Part shown: positions 1 to 7,761 of the stretch, piece by piece
Layout of the letters: every line of letters starts with the position of its first letter
How positions within the stretch are numbered: the first letter of the stretch is position 1
Assembly: GCA_031277535.1 (NCBI GenBank)
Contig: JAITMD010000013.1
Coordinates: 1-64,000 of the forward strand
From: Flavobacteriaceae bacterium
Lineage (GTDB): Bacteria; Bacteroidota; Bacteroidia; Flavobacteriales; Flavobacteriaceae
Length of the DNA: 64,000 nucleotides
Reading direction: 5' to 3'
Translations under genes and position numbers: made by a program
The notes under the pieces: model-generated
Told to the model about the DNA's origin: nothing
The model's database searches: none
Seen by the model: the letters and a program-made list of their open reading frames with translations, nothing else

Positions 1-2
1 CT

Positions 3-185
3 ACAATAAGTGGTTTACATCTTCCACCCAACATATTTACCTCAGATCAACAGAAAAATATTCAATCTCTTCAAAAGTTAGCGAATTTACATCCTCGTAT
101 TATCTGTTTTGGTCATGGACCAATTATGCGAAATACGAATCAAGAGTTTGAGAAATTTGTTGCTAAGTATAGTGTAAATGTCTAA
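3..185 (+). CDS. C-terminal fragment of a metallo-beta-lactamase-fold hydrolase (start outside window)
   Basis: The first bases continue an open reading frame from the left; only the last 60 residues are present. The tail carries HPRIICFGHGP, the late His-containing motif (GHG) that supplies a metal ligand in metallo-beta-lactamase-fold hydrolases, followed by a short helix before the stop. The substrate cannot be told from this fragment. It is read on the plus strand, convergent with the minus-strand mobility genes that follow. Glyoxalase II-like or other MBL-fold enzymes are equally possible. Confidence 0.55.
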   Translation, partial: TISGLHLPPNIFTSDQQKNIQSLQKLANLHPRIICFGHGPIMRNTNQEFEKFVAKYSVNV

Positions 186-215
186 TTATTAAAATATTTG
201 GATCTTGATTAAGAA

Positions 216-255
216 AAACTAACTCAGTTAATAGATATTATAACTAAGTTAGTTT
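216..255. terminator. Inverted repeat between convergent genes
   Basis: AAACTAACTCAGTTA and TAACTAAGTTAGTTT form a 15-bp stem with one mismatch and a 10-nt loop. It lies between the convergent hydrolase fragment and the 97-aa gene, a usual place for a bidirectional terminator, although no strong T tract follows. It could instead be a repeat near an element boundary. Confidence 0.45.
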
Positions 256-279
256 AATAGTAATTACTCCCTCGTACAA

Positions 280-573
280 TCATAGGCTTTTATGCAATAA
301 TTCAACTGTACTACGCATGTCAGGGTGATATGAGGGGGTATATTTTATATAACCTAATTCTTGGAGTTCTTTTAGGTATTTATGATACGTTGGTAACGTA
401 TTAATATGGGCATATTTCATCAGTCTACGCCTACTTATTCTAATTAGTTTACCTTGTTTTTGTATAAACGCAAACTGTATAATCCCAATAAGTAGAGCAA
501 AATGCCAAACATTGAGTTTAGCATCATTTTTAAGCTCTACTATATAACGAAGTAGTTTATTTGATATACTCAT
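280..573 (-). CDS. Small winged-helix-like protein of conjugative elements (97 aa)
   Basis: A 97-aa basic protein. It has a hydrophobic segment near residues 24-36 (FALLIGIIQFAF) and then a helix-turn-helix-like stretch with SRRRLMKYAHI and YHKYLKELQELGYI, typical of replication or transcription regulator winged helices. Similar short proteins accompany RteC and excisionase genes in Bacteroidota conjugative elements (family recollection). It starts 5 nt after the stop of the upstream HTH gene, so the two are probably one minus-strand transcript. Its exact function is unknown; a DNA-binding role is inferred. Confidence 0.6.
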   Translation of the reverse strand: MSISNKLLRYIVELKNDAKLNVWHFALLIGIIQFAFIQKQGKLIRISRRRLMKYAHINTLPTYHKYLKELQELGYIKYTPSYHPDMRSTVELLHKSL

Positions 574-578
574 GTGTA

Positions 579-833
579 CTACTCATTAAAAAGGTTTTCA
601 ATATCTGCTCTATTGTAATAATAGGAACCAAGTATCTTTCTATATCTAAGCTTTCCACTAATACGAAGTGTTTGTAGTGAAGCTGCTGAGATACTAAGTA
701 GTTGCCTTGCTACTTTAGCCTTTACCCAATCAAGTGCATCTTCTCTTGAATTCTTAGTAAAAAACTCTTTTAATTCTGTAACGATTGTTTGACTAAACAG
801 CCTTAAATCTTCTTTTGTGATTTGATTGTCCAT
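579..833 (-). CDS. Excisionase-like helix-turn-helix protein (84 aa)
   Basis: The C-terminal half (about residues 42-82) has the MerR/excisionase-type fold signature: LLSISAASLQTLRISGKLRYRK, then YYNRADIENLF. That is the same layout as the 98-aa HTH protein at 21.7 kb. In CTnDOT such proteins (Xis2c/Xis2d) bend DNA during element excision and help activate transfer genes. The gene lies between RteC and the 97-aa gene on the same strand. Assignment to the Xis2c/Xis2d group is by context; a simple transcriptional regulator is the alternative. Confidence 0.65.
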   Translation of the reverse strand: MDNQITKEDLRLFSQTIVTELKEFFTKNSREDALDWVKAKVARQLLSISAASLQTLRISGKLRYRKILGSYYYNRADIENLFNE

Positions 834-947
834 TGAAATTACATTTTAAGTGAATAACTAATGTAAATGGATAGAATTACCAAGACTTAATTAGTGTAGT
901 AATAGGTTGTATTTGTCTTTTTATTGGAATAAAGTGTTGTAAAATAA

Positions 948-1784
948 TTAATACTCTTTTTCCATATACTCTTCCAGTACTTCTTTTAACTTATCCAAAT
1001 AACATGTTTTGGATTTAGCTCTTGTTTTCATCCGATGAAAGGCATGATGTATATCTAAAAGCTTTATACCAAATAACTGCTGAAATAAAACGGCTATTTT
1101 GCGTATTTCCCCTTTCCCATTGTTAATTGATCCCGATAGATAAAGTGCGTAGATTAGTTCTATAAGCGCATTTTGTGATTCTGACCACACTAAGTTAGAT
1201 GACGATATTGAATTGTTATCAATATCATATTCTTGTATTTTTTCATGAATGTAATTCTGAAGTAAGTCATGAGACACAATACGTGCTATTTTATAATCAT
1301 AATAGGTGGAGAAAAGAGAATCTATTTCAAAGATAAAGCTATTTATACCTATAAGTAGATCTGTTTTACCAAGGGTAAAGTACTCGATGTCTTTGTCTGT
1401 TCGATTAGCATTATAGTATTTATAAAATTCATTATGAGCAAAATACTTCTTATACTCAAGGTTTAATTCTTCTAAGTGCTTATGATAGTATTTGTTCTTA
1501 ATAACAACATCTATTGGGCAACTTGTTTCTATCTTATAGATCTTGTTGTAAAAGATTAGTTTACCTAAGATTTGAGGTTTAACTTCTTTAAAAAAATCAA
1601 TTTCGTCTTTTTGATTTTTGAACCCTACTTGAAGTATTTCTTCTTTTAGCTTCATAAGTAAAAGTTTTAAAAATTGAATCATCTCGTAAGTTTTTGAAAT
1701 AGAAGTTGAATCAATTAAGTTTAGTTCAATTTCCTTTGATTCGATTGTCTTTAATACACTTGTGTAAGAAACATTTTGTGTCAT
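948..1784 (-). CDS. rteC: RteC family regulator of conjugative element excision
   Basis: This 278-aa protein matches RteC in length and layout. An N-terminal helical part is followed by FKEVKPQILGKLIFYNKIYK and the ETSCP segment, the characteristic FYKYYNANRTDKDIEYF stretch, and a C-terminal winged-helix region with DIHHAFHRMKTR. In CTnDOT, RteC is made under RteA/RteB control and activates the xis2c-xis2d-orf3-exc operon by binding inverted half-sites upstream. No rteA/rteB pair is visible here; the two-component system nearby (2.9-4.3 kb) is NarL-type, not RteAB-like. The presumed target operon is about 20 kb to the right, on the opposite strand. Confidence 0.85.
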   Translation of the reverse strand: MTQNVSYTSVLKTIESKEIELNLIDSTSISKTYEMIQFLKLLLMKLKEEILQVGFKNQKDEIDFFKEVKPQILGKLIFYNKIYKIETSCPIDVVIKNKYYHKHLEELNLEYKKYFAHNEFYKYYNANRTDKDIEYFTLGKTDLLIGINSFIFEIDSLFSTYYDYKIARIVSHDLLQNYIHEKIQEYDIDNNSISSSNLVWSESQNALIELIYALYLSGSINNGKGEIRKIAVLFQQLFGIKLLDIHHAFHRMKTRAKSKTCYLDKLKEVLEEYMEKEY

Positions 1785-1882
1785 AATTATTGAGTTTAGG
1801 TTGGTTAATTTTTGTGCATTAACCTTCTTTCCAAACTCTTTGTAGTAGCCCTTTTAAAATAAAGCAATACCTATCTAAAAAT

Positions 1883-1927
1883 CAATACGTAAAAACACGG
1901 TAAATATGCGGAAAACACGTATTGTTT
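1883..1927. promoter_or_regulatory. Operator-like dyad with neighbouring partial copies upstream of the 110-aa gene
   Basis: AAAACACGTATTGTTT at 1912-1927 is an imperfect dyad (AAACA-CGTAT-TGTTT). It occurs again exactly at 5820-5835, upstream of the MauE-like gene. Two partial copies sit just upstream: CAATACGT (1883-1890, inverted) and GTAAAAACACG (1889-1899). The dyad ends 40 nt before the 110-aa gene. The form suits a LuxR/NarL-type response regulator, and one is encoded in the same operon; the link is inferred. Confidence 0.6.
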
Positions 1928-1967
1928 ATTATTTGAAAATTGCAAATATTTACAACATAACTTTTAA

Positions 1968-2300
1968 ATGTTTAGTTTTATGGAAATTAACCAAAATTCA
2001 GCAACGGTAATTAGCCTTGAAAAGGCTATTGAACTCACACATTCTTATCAAGAACAAAATCCAGAAAAGCCCAATAGTTATTTCGTAGGACTTGATAAGA
2101 TTAATGAACTATTACAACAAAATGGATGCATAGGAGTGCGTATTTATCCAGGAGTAGATCCTGTTGGTAATACAAGCAATATGGTCTTAGTTGGAGTTGA
2201 TGTAAACGCAGAGGATTTAACAAGTGGAATCATGCTTGATGAGCTTGTTACTTGCCCTCCGTATTGCGGTAAGAAGTCACAACTTGTAAGAAGTAAATAA
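1968..2300 (+). CDS. Conserved small protein with CPPYC motif (110 aa), first gene of the signalling operon
   Basis: I do not recognise a named family. The protein is probably cytoplasmic: there is no signal peptide or membrane span. It begins with a helical segment (SLEKAIELTHSYQEQNP). Then come a strand-rich stretch with NGCIGVRIYPG and a hydrophobic MVLVGVDVN strand, and it ends in CPPYCGKK, a Cys-x3-Cys pair that could bind a metal or be redox active. The stop codon directly abuts the ATG of the membrane protein gene, so it is the first cistron of a four-gene unit. An alternative start at 1980 (MEINQN) gives 106 aa. A sensory or accessory role is inferred only from position. Confidence 0.65.
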   Translation: MFSFMEINQNSATVISLEKAIELTHSYQEQNPEKPNSYFVGLDKINELLQQNGCIGVRIYPGVDPVGNTSNMVLVGVDVNAEDLTSGIMLDELVTCPPYCGKKSQLVRSK

Positions 2301-2933
2301 ATGATTAATCAGATACTTTTATATATTGCGCTATTAGCAGGTTGTGTTCCTTTGGTTTTGTTTTTAATTAAAGGATGTTCAGTAAATAAACATAGGGGTG
2401 TTTTTGCTTTACTGTGCCTACTTGCTTTTTCCTCAGTATATGAATGTATTGTAAGTATCTGTTTTAGAGTAAATATTACTGCATGGTACTGGGTTTATTC
2501 TTTATTAGAATTCGCAGCAATATGGTATAGCTTTAAAATATTAGTAGTACAAAGACCTAAATGGTTTTTCCTGACTTTTTTAGGTCTTTTTCTTTTATTG
2601 TACTGTTATTCATTTATCTATTTAGTGGATTACCCTGTATTTATATTTAAAGCCATAAACAAAGGGTTTGTTACAATTTTTGTATTACTGAGCAGCTTTT
2701 TATGGGTAAGACAAGTCTTTGAACAAAAAGTAATCTTGCGGTTGTATCAAGAAAGCAGTTTTTACGTTGTTATGGGACTTTTTTTCTACTACAGTACAAC
2801 TATCTCACTGTTTATCCTATCAAATTATATTTATCATCACGATGCTGATTTTAATGGGTATTGGTTAGTAAATATTATTTCAAGTTTAATCCTTAGAATC
2901 ATCTTATCAATTAGCGTATGGAAAATGAAATAA
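2301..2933 (+). CDS. Polytopic inner-membrane protein coupled to the sensor kinase
   Basis: A 210-aa, very hydrophobic protein with six or seven predicted membrane segments, for example LLYIALLAGCVPLVLFLI near the N-terminus and a final IISSLILRIILSISVW. It has no recognisable enzymatic motif. It starts immediately after the 110-aa gene and overlaps the kinase start by 16 nt, indicating translational coupling. The kinase has only one membrane span and no obvious sensor domain, so this protein may be the membrane sensing partner. That is inference from gene order. Confidence 0.7.
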   Translation: MINQILLYIALLAGCVPLVLFLIKGCSVNKHRGVFALLCLLAFSSVYECIVSICFRVNITAWYWVYSLLEFAAIWYSFKILVVQRPKWFFLTFLGLFLLLYCYSFIYLVDYPVFIFKAINKGFVTIFVLLSSFLWVRQVFEQKVILRLYQESSFYVVMGLFFYYSTTISLFILSNYIYHHDADFNGYWLVNIISSLILRIILSISVWKMK

Positions 2934-3688
2934 AACTATTTTTTTGGCTTAGTACTTTTGTTATGATCTCACTTTGTATGATTGTGATAATTCTGGTTAT
3001 CATTTATCAGAAAAATCTAAATAAATACCGCAATGAACAACTTGCAGAGCAGTTGCGAACAAATTTATTAGTAGAGCATAAAGAACGAGCAAGAATAGCC
3101 AAGGAGTTACACGATGGTCTTTGTGGAGATTTAGCTACTTTGAATAATTTTGTTAGTGCGATTAAATTAATAAAAGATAAGGACTTAGTTGCAACAACAA
3201 TTATAGATATTCAAGAAAGTGTCTCTCAATGTTATGACGAAGTGTTGAGAATTAGCTATAATTTATCTCCGCCCCTGATTAAGGATAATCCAATCAATTT
3301 AATTTTAAGTAGTTATTTAATTAGAATATCAAGAATTACTCCTATAGATATAACTTTCATTTCAAATAATGAGACTTTTCATCTTAGTGAGCTTGAACGA
3401 TTAGAAATCTATCGAATAGTGCAAGAATTGATTCAGAATATTATAAAACACAGTCAAGCTACTTATGCAGAGGTATTTTTACAATGGTATGAACAGTATA
3501 TGATACTATCAATTAAAGACAACGGAATAAAATACGATTTTAATGCTGATTTAAAACGACAAAAGATAGGTTTAGGTTTAAGCAATATTAAGACAAGGAT
3601 ACAGCAAATAAAGGCTGAACTTATCCTACAAAATAATCAGAGTAATAATATCATTCAATTAAAAGTAAAGAAGCAAGATGGCAATTAA
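2918..3688 (+). CDS. Sensor histidine kinase, NarL-partner (HisKA_3) type
   Basis: A 256-aa kinase. One membrane span covers about residues 8-30 and is followed by a short linker. The HisKA_3 dimerisation motif ARIAKELHDGLCGDL carries phospho-accepting His65. The HATPase_c domain has an N-box (EIYRIVQELIQNIIKHS), a DNG motif (SIKDNG) and a G-box (GLGLSNIK). There is no periplasmic or PAS domain, so signal input probably comes through the co-encoded membrane protein. The gene overlaps the response regulator start by 11 nt. The pair forms a classic two-component system located between mobile-element genes and protease genes. Confidence 0.9.
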   Translation: MENEIKLFFWLSTFVMISLCMIVIILVIIYQKNLNKYRNEQLAEQLRTNLLVEHKERARIAKELHDGLCGDLATLNNFVSAIKLIKDKDLVATTIIDIQESVSQCYDEVLRISYNLSPPLIKDNPINLILSSYLIRISRITPIDITFISNNETFHLSELERLEIYRIVQELIQNIIKHSQATYAEVFLQWYEQYMILSIKDNGIKYDFNADLKRQKIGLGLSNIKTRIQQIKAELILQNNQSNNIIQLKVKKQDGN

Positions 3689-4322
3689 AATAGGTATTGT
3701 AGATGATCATAAGCTTTTTTTAAAAAGTTTTTCTTTTCTTCTTTCTCAAGTAGAAGGTATAGAAGTTGTTTTTAAATGTACAAATGGTATAGAACTGTTT
3801 GAATCACTGAAAACAAAGAAGGTGGATATTTTATTCTTGGATATTCAAATGCCTGTTATGGATGGTTTTCAAATTGCTTATCGATTAAACGAAAAATATC
3901 CTGAACTAAATGTTCTTATACTTAGTAGCTTTAATGATTCATATAGCATTGAAAGAATGCTTAAGTATAATATAGCAGGATATTTAACTAAGAATATTGA
4001 GCTTACCCAGTTAGAAAAGGCTATACATTCAGTATTTAATGGAGGTGTGTATTATGATAAGAAAATCAGAGAATTAGTAAAATATTTACAGACTCAACAG
4101 CAAACTAAAGATGTAACTATCACAGATAAAGAAGTAGAGATTATAAGGTTATTTGCCAACCAATATAGTGGTAGAGAGATTGCAAAAAAGTTAGATGTTA
4201 GTATTCGTACTATTGAGAAACACAAGGAAATACTCATGCAAAAGACAGGAGCAAGTAATTTCATTGGAGTGATCATTTTTGCCATTACTAGACATTACAT
4301 TACTGAAGATGACCTGTGTTAG
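3678..4322 (+). CDS. LuxR/NarL-type response regulator
   Basis: A 214-aa protein with a receiver domain containing acidic residues D9-D10, phospho-acceptor D55 (ILFLDIQMP) and the conserved Lys in YLTKN. A C-terminal LuxR HTH spans about residues 146-190 (TDKEVEIIRLFANQYSGREI, then SIRTIEKHKEIL). It overlaps the kinase gene and is the likely output of that kinase. Candidate targets are the two exact copies of a 16-bp dyad at 1912 and 5820, which would make it both autoregulatory and an activator of the MauE/DUF6520 unit. Confidence 0.9.
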   Translation: MAIKIGIVDDHKLFLKSFSFLLSQVEGIEVVFKCTNGIELFESLKTKKVDILFLDIQMPVMDGFQIAYRLNEKYPELNVLILSSFNDSYSIERMLKYNIAGYLTKNIELTQLEKAIHSVFNGGVYYDKKIRELVKYLQTQQQTKDVTITDKEVEIIRLFANQYSGREIAKKLDVSIRTIEKHKEILMQKTGASNFIGVIIFAITRHYITEDDLC

Positions 4323-4359
4323 TCGTGAATTGTATATTTAAAATAAGAAAGAAATAACC

Positions 4360-4443
4360 GTGAATATTTATGGTATTGATAATATTATATATCAAGAAAA
4401 AGCAATCACTGATTTATTAGAAAACCAAATCATACTAAAGTAA
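4360..4443 (+). CDS. Possible 27-aa small ORF upstream of the S41 protease gene
   Basis: A GTG-started frame encodes MNIYGIDNIIYQEKAITDLL plus seven residues and stops 7 nt before the S41 protease ATG. An A/G-rich stretch (AAGAAAGAAA) precedes the start. It might be a leader peptide coupled to the protease gene. No family is recognised and it may be chance, since the RR-S41 gap is only 128 nt. Confidence 0.22.
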   Translation: MNIYGIDNIIYQEKAITDLLENQIILK

Positions 4444-4450
4444 ACCAATT

Positions 4451-5815
4451 ATGAAATTTAAAATCTATATGAGAAGTCTTTTTTTACTTTTTTTCTCATC
4501 AATTACTGGATGTACAAAGGCTAATGAGACACAACAGTGGCCTACAACGTTAAAAATGAAAGATATTGGGGTTGTACAAACCCATTTTGATTTTTCATTT
4601 AATAAACAAGAGAATACTTTTTTTGCTGAGAGCCCAAAAGGAAGTGATAAACTTATTTTAGGGGGAATGAAAGCAGGTGTGGCTCGTCTGTTTAATAAAA
4701 AGTTAGAGGGAGGAAGTTTAATAAAGATTCAAAAGGGAGAGATTAAGGGGGACTCTTTAAAAGGAGTTATGACTACAATGTTTGGTAATTTTTATTTTAG
4801 GGCTATTAAAACAAATGATAAGATAGAGGGAAAATTACTCAATGGAAAAAAAGAAACAGTTGGTTTATTTAATTCAGATTTGAATCTAAAGATTAAAAAG
4901 AAAGATTATAAAGCAATTTGGAATGATATAGAGAAAATAACTCAAGATAAGATATATAATAGATCTGTTTTAGATTCCAAGAAATGGCAGACTTTTAAAA
5001 AACAGATGGACAATTCTTGTGAGAAGTTCAGAGATGATTTAGAATTTCTAATGGGATTTTATTATTTCAGCAATGATTTAGGTTTTTCACATTACAGTGC
5101 TTTTATTGCGTGGGAGGATTGGGATAAATATATCAAATCTCAAACTACGGATTTTCCACATAAATTCTTAGATAGTGATACGTATTACGTAAAAATAAGC
5201 TCTTTTTCGGGCACTTCAGAAGATATGAATAAGGTTTTAGATCAAGTAGCTCAAAAGCAGTTTAAAAATCTTGTAATAGATTTAAGAGATAATTCAGGAG
5301 GAAGTATTGAGGCAGGAATGACGTTTGCAGAACGACTTGTAAAACAGAATATTGTGGGTGGAGCATTTCTTACAAGAAAATATTACAATAGGAAAAACAG
5401 TTTACCAACACAGCAAGAACTGAATCAATATGATGTTTTTAGCAAAGCAAACTATGAATTGCTTTTAAAGGGAATTTCTGAAAAAGAAGCTATTGTTTTA
5501 AAGGTTGAAGCTAAAAATACGATACCTTATCAAAAGCTTTATTTTTTGGTCAATGAAAAAACAGCGAGTACTTGTGAACCTATTTTACAAGGTTTTAAAG
5601 AAAACAAAATAGCTATTATAATCGGAGAGAAATCAGCTGGTAAAATGCTAAACGCAGAGGAATTTAAAATCAGAGATGGTTATACACTTTTTTTACCCAC
5701 TGCAATGTATGTTACAAGTCAAGGTAAAATACTTGATCAAATAGGTGTTGAACCTAATATTTTGGTTAAAGAAGAGCTTTTAGAAGATAATCTACTAAAG
5801 TATATTGAAAATTAG
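4451..5815 (+). CDS. S41-family (C-terminal-processing-like) peptidase, lipoprotein
   Basis: A 454-aa precursor with a lipoprotein signal; the lipobox ITGC gives Cys21. The N-terminal ~150 residues are strand-rich and unassigned. The C-terminal half is a tail-specific protease core: YYVKISSFSGT, FKNLVIDLRDNSGGS, then EKTASTCEPILQG with the presumed nucleophile Ser, and IIGEKSAGK with the presumed catalytic Lys. The Gln that follows the Lys by four residues in E. coli Tsp is not evident, and no PDZ domain is obvious. It lies 128 nt downstream of the response regulator in the same direction. Cleavage of a periplasmic peptide such as the small Cys protein at 7.4 kb is a plausible but unproven role. 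Confidence 0.8.
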   Translation: MKFKIYMRSLFLLFFSSITGCTKANETQQWPTTLKMKDIGVVQTHFDFSFNKQENTFFAESPKGSDKLILGGMKAGVARLFNKKLEGGSLIKIQKGEIKGDSLKGVMTTMFGNFYFRAIKTNDKIEGKLLNGKKETVGLFNSDLNLKIKKKDYKAIWNDIEKITQDKIYNRSVLDSKKWQTFKKQMDNSCEKFRDDLEFLMGFYYFSNDLGFSHYSAFIAWEDWDKYIKSQTTDFPHKFLDSDTYYVKISSFSGTSEDMNKVLDQVAQKQFKNLVIDLRDNSGGSIEAGMTFAERLVKQNIVGGAFLTRKYYNRKNSLPTQQELNQYDVFSKANYELLLKGISEKEAIVLKVEAKNTIPYQKLYFLVNEKTASTCEPILQGFKENKIAIIIGEKSAGKMLNAEEFKIRDGYTLFLPTAMYVTSQGKILDQIGVEPNILVKEELLEDNLLKYIEN

Positions 5816-5819
5816 GTAA

Positions 5820-5835
5820 AAACACGTATTGTTTT
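5820..5835. promoter_or_regulatory. Second exact copy of the 16-bp operator-like dyad
   Basis: AAAACACGTATTGTTT is repeated here base for base from 1912-1927. One more T makes it a better dyad (AAAACA-CGTAT-TGTTTT). It ends 46 nt before the MauE-like gene, against 40 nt at the first copy. Two identical dyads at comparable distances upstream of two units in one cluster indicate shared control. Confidence 0.65.
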
Positions 5836-5881
5836 GGTATTTAGCTATTTGTAGGTTTGGATATCCCAAAATGCCAACACT

Positions 5882-7375
5882 ATGAAAGCCAAATTCTCTC
5901 TTATTGTACAATACTTCTATGTATTACTTTTTGTTTATGCAGCCATAAGCAAACTTATCACCTTTGAAGCATTTCAAGTTCAACTTACTCAGTCCCCACT
6001 ATTAAGCGCTTATGCCAGTATAATAGCCTATTTGGTTATTATTGTTGAACTTGTTATTGCACTACTCTTAATCTTAAAACAGACCAAAACTTTAGGATTA
6101 TATCTCAGTTACGGATTAATGGTTGCTTTTACCATTTACATCTACTTGATATTAAACTACAGTGATTTTATTCCTTGTTCTTGTGGAGGCATACTTGAAA
6201 AGATGGGATGGACAGAGCATCTTTGGTTTAATATCATTGTATGTGTTTTGGGATTATTAGCTATCTACTTTCAAGAAAATGATAAAGAGAATAACAAAGT
6301 AAACAAAAAGCGATTTATCCTATCTACCATACTACTGACTATACTAAGCATAGGTATTGTTATTTTACTGTTTATTTCTTCAGAGCATATTATTAAAAAA
6401 GAAAATCCCTTTATAAGAAGATATTTACCCCATGGAGTAGTAGAGGATCAAACACTTGACTTACAAGTGAATTCTTTCTACTTTTCAGGTTACCACCATG
6501 ATACTCTATACCTTGGTAATTATACTGCTCCACTTCGTTATATTACTATTGATCAAAAATTGCAAAGACAAGATTTTCAGATACAGATTGACTCTCTAAA
6601 ACTTGTCTATACACATTTAAAATTTAAAACAATGTATCCTACCTTTTACTTAGCTGATGGAACTATTTCTATAGTGTTCAAAGGAAGGTTGGATAATCAA
6701 AATAAGCAAAAACCTACAGAAATACTAAGTTATAAACAGGCTTACTTTTCTGACTTTACCCCAATAGATTCCACTACTATTGCTTTTAAAGGGCAAAGTA
6801 GCAAGGACTACCAAAATGTACTGGGTATAATAAATCAAGATGCTACTACTAAAGTAAAACTCAATGCTGATCTACTACAAAGTGATTCAGATGGAGTCTT
6901 TGACACAGATGGAATAATGAGTTATAGTAAAGAAAAACAACAACTAATCTACACGTACTATTATAAGAATCAGTTTATTCAAACGGATCAAAAACTAAAT
7001 CTATTAAACAGACAAAACACTATAGATACAACTAAAACAACAAACATTACTTCAGCTAAATTATCAACAGGAGAAAACAAAATGACTTCTCCTATAAAAG
7101 CTATTAATTCAAAGGTTATCGCTCATCGCAATCTCTTGTTTATAGTATCAAACTCAATGGGACAGAATGAATCCCAAAAGATGTGGAAACAAGCCAGTAT
7201 TGTAGATGTCTATGACTTTACAAGTAACAGTTATATTGGAAGCTTTTATATCAACCACCTAGGGGAAGATAAGTTATCTGATTTAATTGTTACAGACCAT
7301 TATCTCTATGGTCTATTTGACAAGAATCTTGTTCGTTACAAATTGGCCAGATCGCTAACAAGCAAGTTTCAGTAA
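5882..7375 (+). CDS. MauE/DoxX-like redox-associated membrane protein with large C-terminal domain
   Basis: The N-terminal ~130 residues form a four-helix MauE-like membrane module with a PCSCGG motif (Cys99, Cys101) and Cys121 in the last helix. MauE proteins support disulfide formation or maturation of periplasmic proteins. A fifth span near residues 145-167 leads to a ~320-aa strand-rich domain that looks like a periplasmic beta-propeller; this domain is not part of ordinary MauE (~180 aa). The gene is followed after 52 nt, including a hairpin, by the four-cysteine exported protein, which makes a thiol-oxidation role for that protein attractive. An exact copy of the 16-bp dyad lies upstream. 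Confidence 0.75.
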   Translation: MKAKFSLIVQYFYVLLFVYAAISKLITFEAFQVQLTQSPLLSAYASIIAYLVIIVELVIALLLILKQTKTLGLYLSYGLMVAFTIYIYLILNYSDFIPCSCGGILEKMGWTEHLWFNIIVCVLGLLAIYFQENDKENNKVNKKRFILSTILLTILSIGIVILLFISSEHIIKKENPFIRRYLPHGVVEDQTLDLQVNSFYFSGYHHDTLYLGNYTAPLRYITIDQKLQRQDFQIQIDSLKLVYTHLKFKTMYPTFYLADGTISIVFKGRLDNQNKQKPTEILSYKQAYFSDFTPIDSTTIAFKGQSSKDYQNVLGIINQDATTKVKLNADLLQSDSDGVFDTDGIMSYSKEKQQLIYTYYYKNQFIQTDQKLNLLNRQNTIDTTKTTNITSAKLSTGENKMTSPIKAINSKVIAHRNLLFIVSNSMGQNESQKMWKQASIVDVYDFTSNSYIGSFYINHLGEDKLSDLIVTDHYLYGLFDKNLVRYKLARSLTSKFQ

Positions 7376-7392
7376 GGTTTAGCTCAACCTTA
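7373..7392 (+). promoter_or_regulatory. Intercistronic hairpin between the MauE-like and DUF6520 genes
   Basis: TAAGGTT-TAGCTC-AACCTTA forms a 7-bp perfect stem that starts at the MauE-like stop codon and is followed by a run of six A. There is no T tract, so it is more likely an mRNA processing or stability element than a terminator. It could allow stronger expression of the small exported protein. Confidence 0.4.
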
Positions 7393-7427
7393 AAAAAAGC
7401 TATTAATCACTTTTAATTTTTAGTATT

Positions 7428-7718
7428 ATGAAAAAATTTTTAAAATCAGCAGGTTTGCCAATCGGAGTATTCGCGCTTGCTATCGGTAGCGCATTTGCAA
7501 CAAATGCAATGAAGAGTTCAAATCTATTTGCTACAGAACAAGGTTATCAGAAGCTTGATTCTGATGGTTTAAGTTGTGTACCACAAATTGATTGTAGTAC
7601 AATTCAAGGACCTGCTTGTACATGGAAAGATGCTCAGAATATTACACATAACTTATTTGGAATGCAGGAAGTCGCAGGACAAACAGTGTGTACTAAAGTG
7701 CTTTATAGAGCAAGATAG
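7428..7718 (+). CDS. Small exported four-cysteine protein, DUF6520 type (96 aa)
   Basis: A 96-aa precursor with a hydrophobic signal segment (residues 8-24, ending SAFA) and a probable mature region of ~70 residues with four cysteines (Cys50, 56, 64, 88). The order SCVPQIDCS, then GPACTW, then TVCTKVLYR is typical of the DUF6520 family of short Bacteroidota exported proteins, whose function is not known. Four cysteines suggest two disulfides. It follows the MauE-like thiol-redox gene and is closed by a strong terminator, so it is the last product of this unit. Peptidases and a SusC/D importer are encoded next to it on the opposite strand. Confidence 0.75.
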   Translation: MKKFLKSAGLPIGVFALAIGSAFATNAMKSSNLFATEQGYQKLDSDGLSCVPQIDCSTIQGPACTWKDAQNITHNLFGMQEVAGQTVCTKVLYRAR

Positions 7719-7732
7719 TATCAACTAATAAA

Positions 7733-7755
7733 AGAATGCCCTTTTTGGGCATTCT
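7733..7755. terminator. Terminator between convergent DUF6520 and S9 peptidase genes
   Basis: AGAATGCCC-TTTTT-GGGCATTCT is a 9-bp perfect GC-rich stem with a 5-nt loop, located 14 nt after the DUF6520 stop and 7 nt before the end of the convergent peptidase gene. It can serve both directions. Confidence 0.8.
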
Positions 7756-7761
7756 GCTTTA

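Noticed and set aside
2918..4322. Two-component pair as the missing RteA/RteB
   Set aside because: RteB is an NtrC-like regulator with an AAA+ domain, whereas this regulator is a 214-aa NarL/LuxR type; the kinase is HisKA_3 type.
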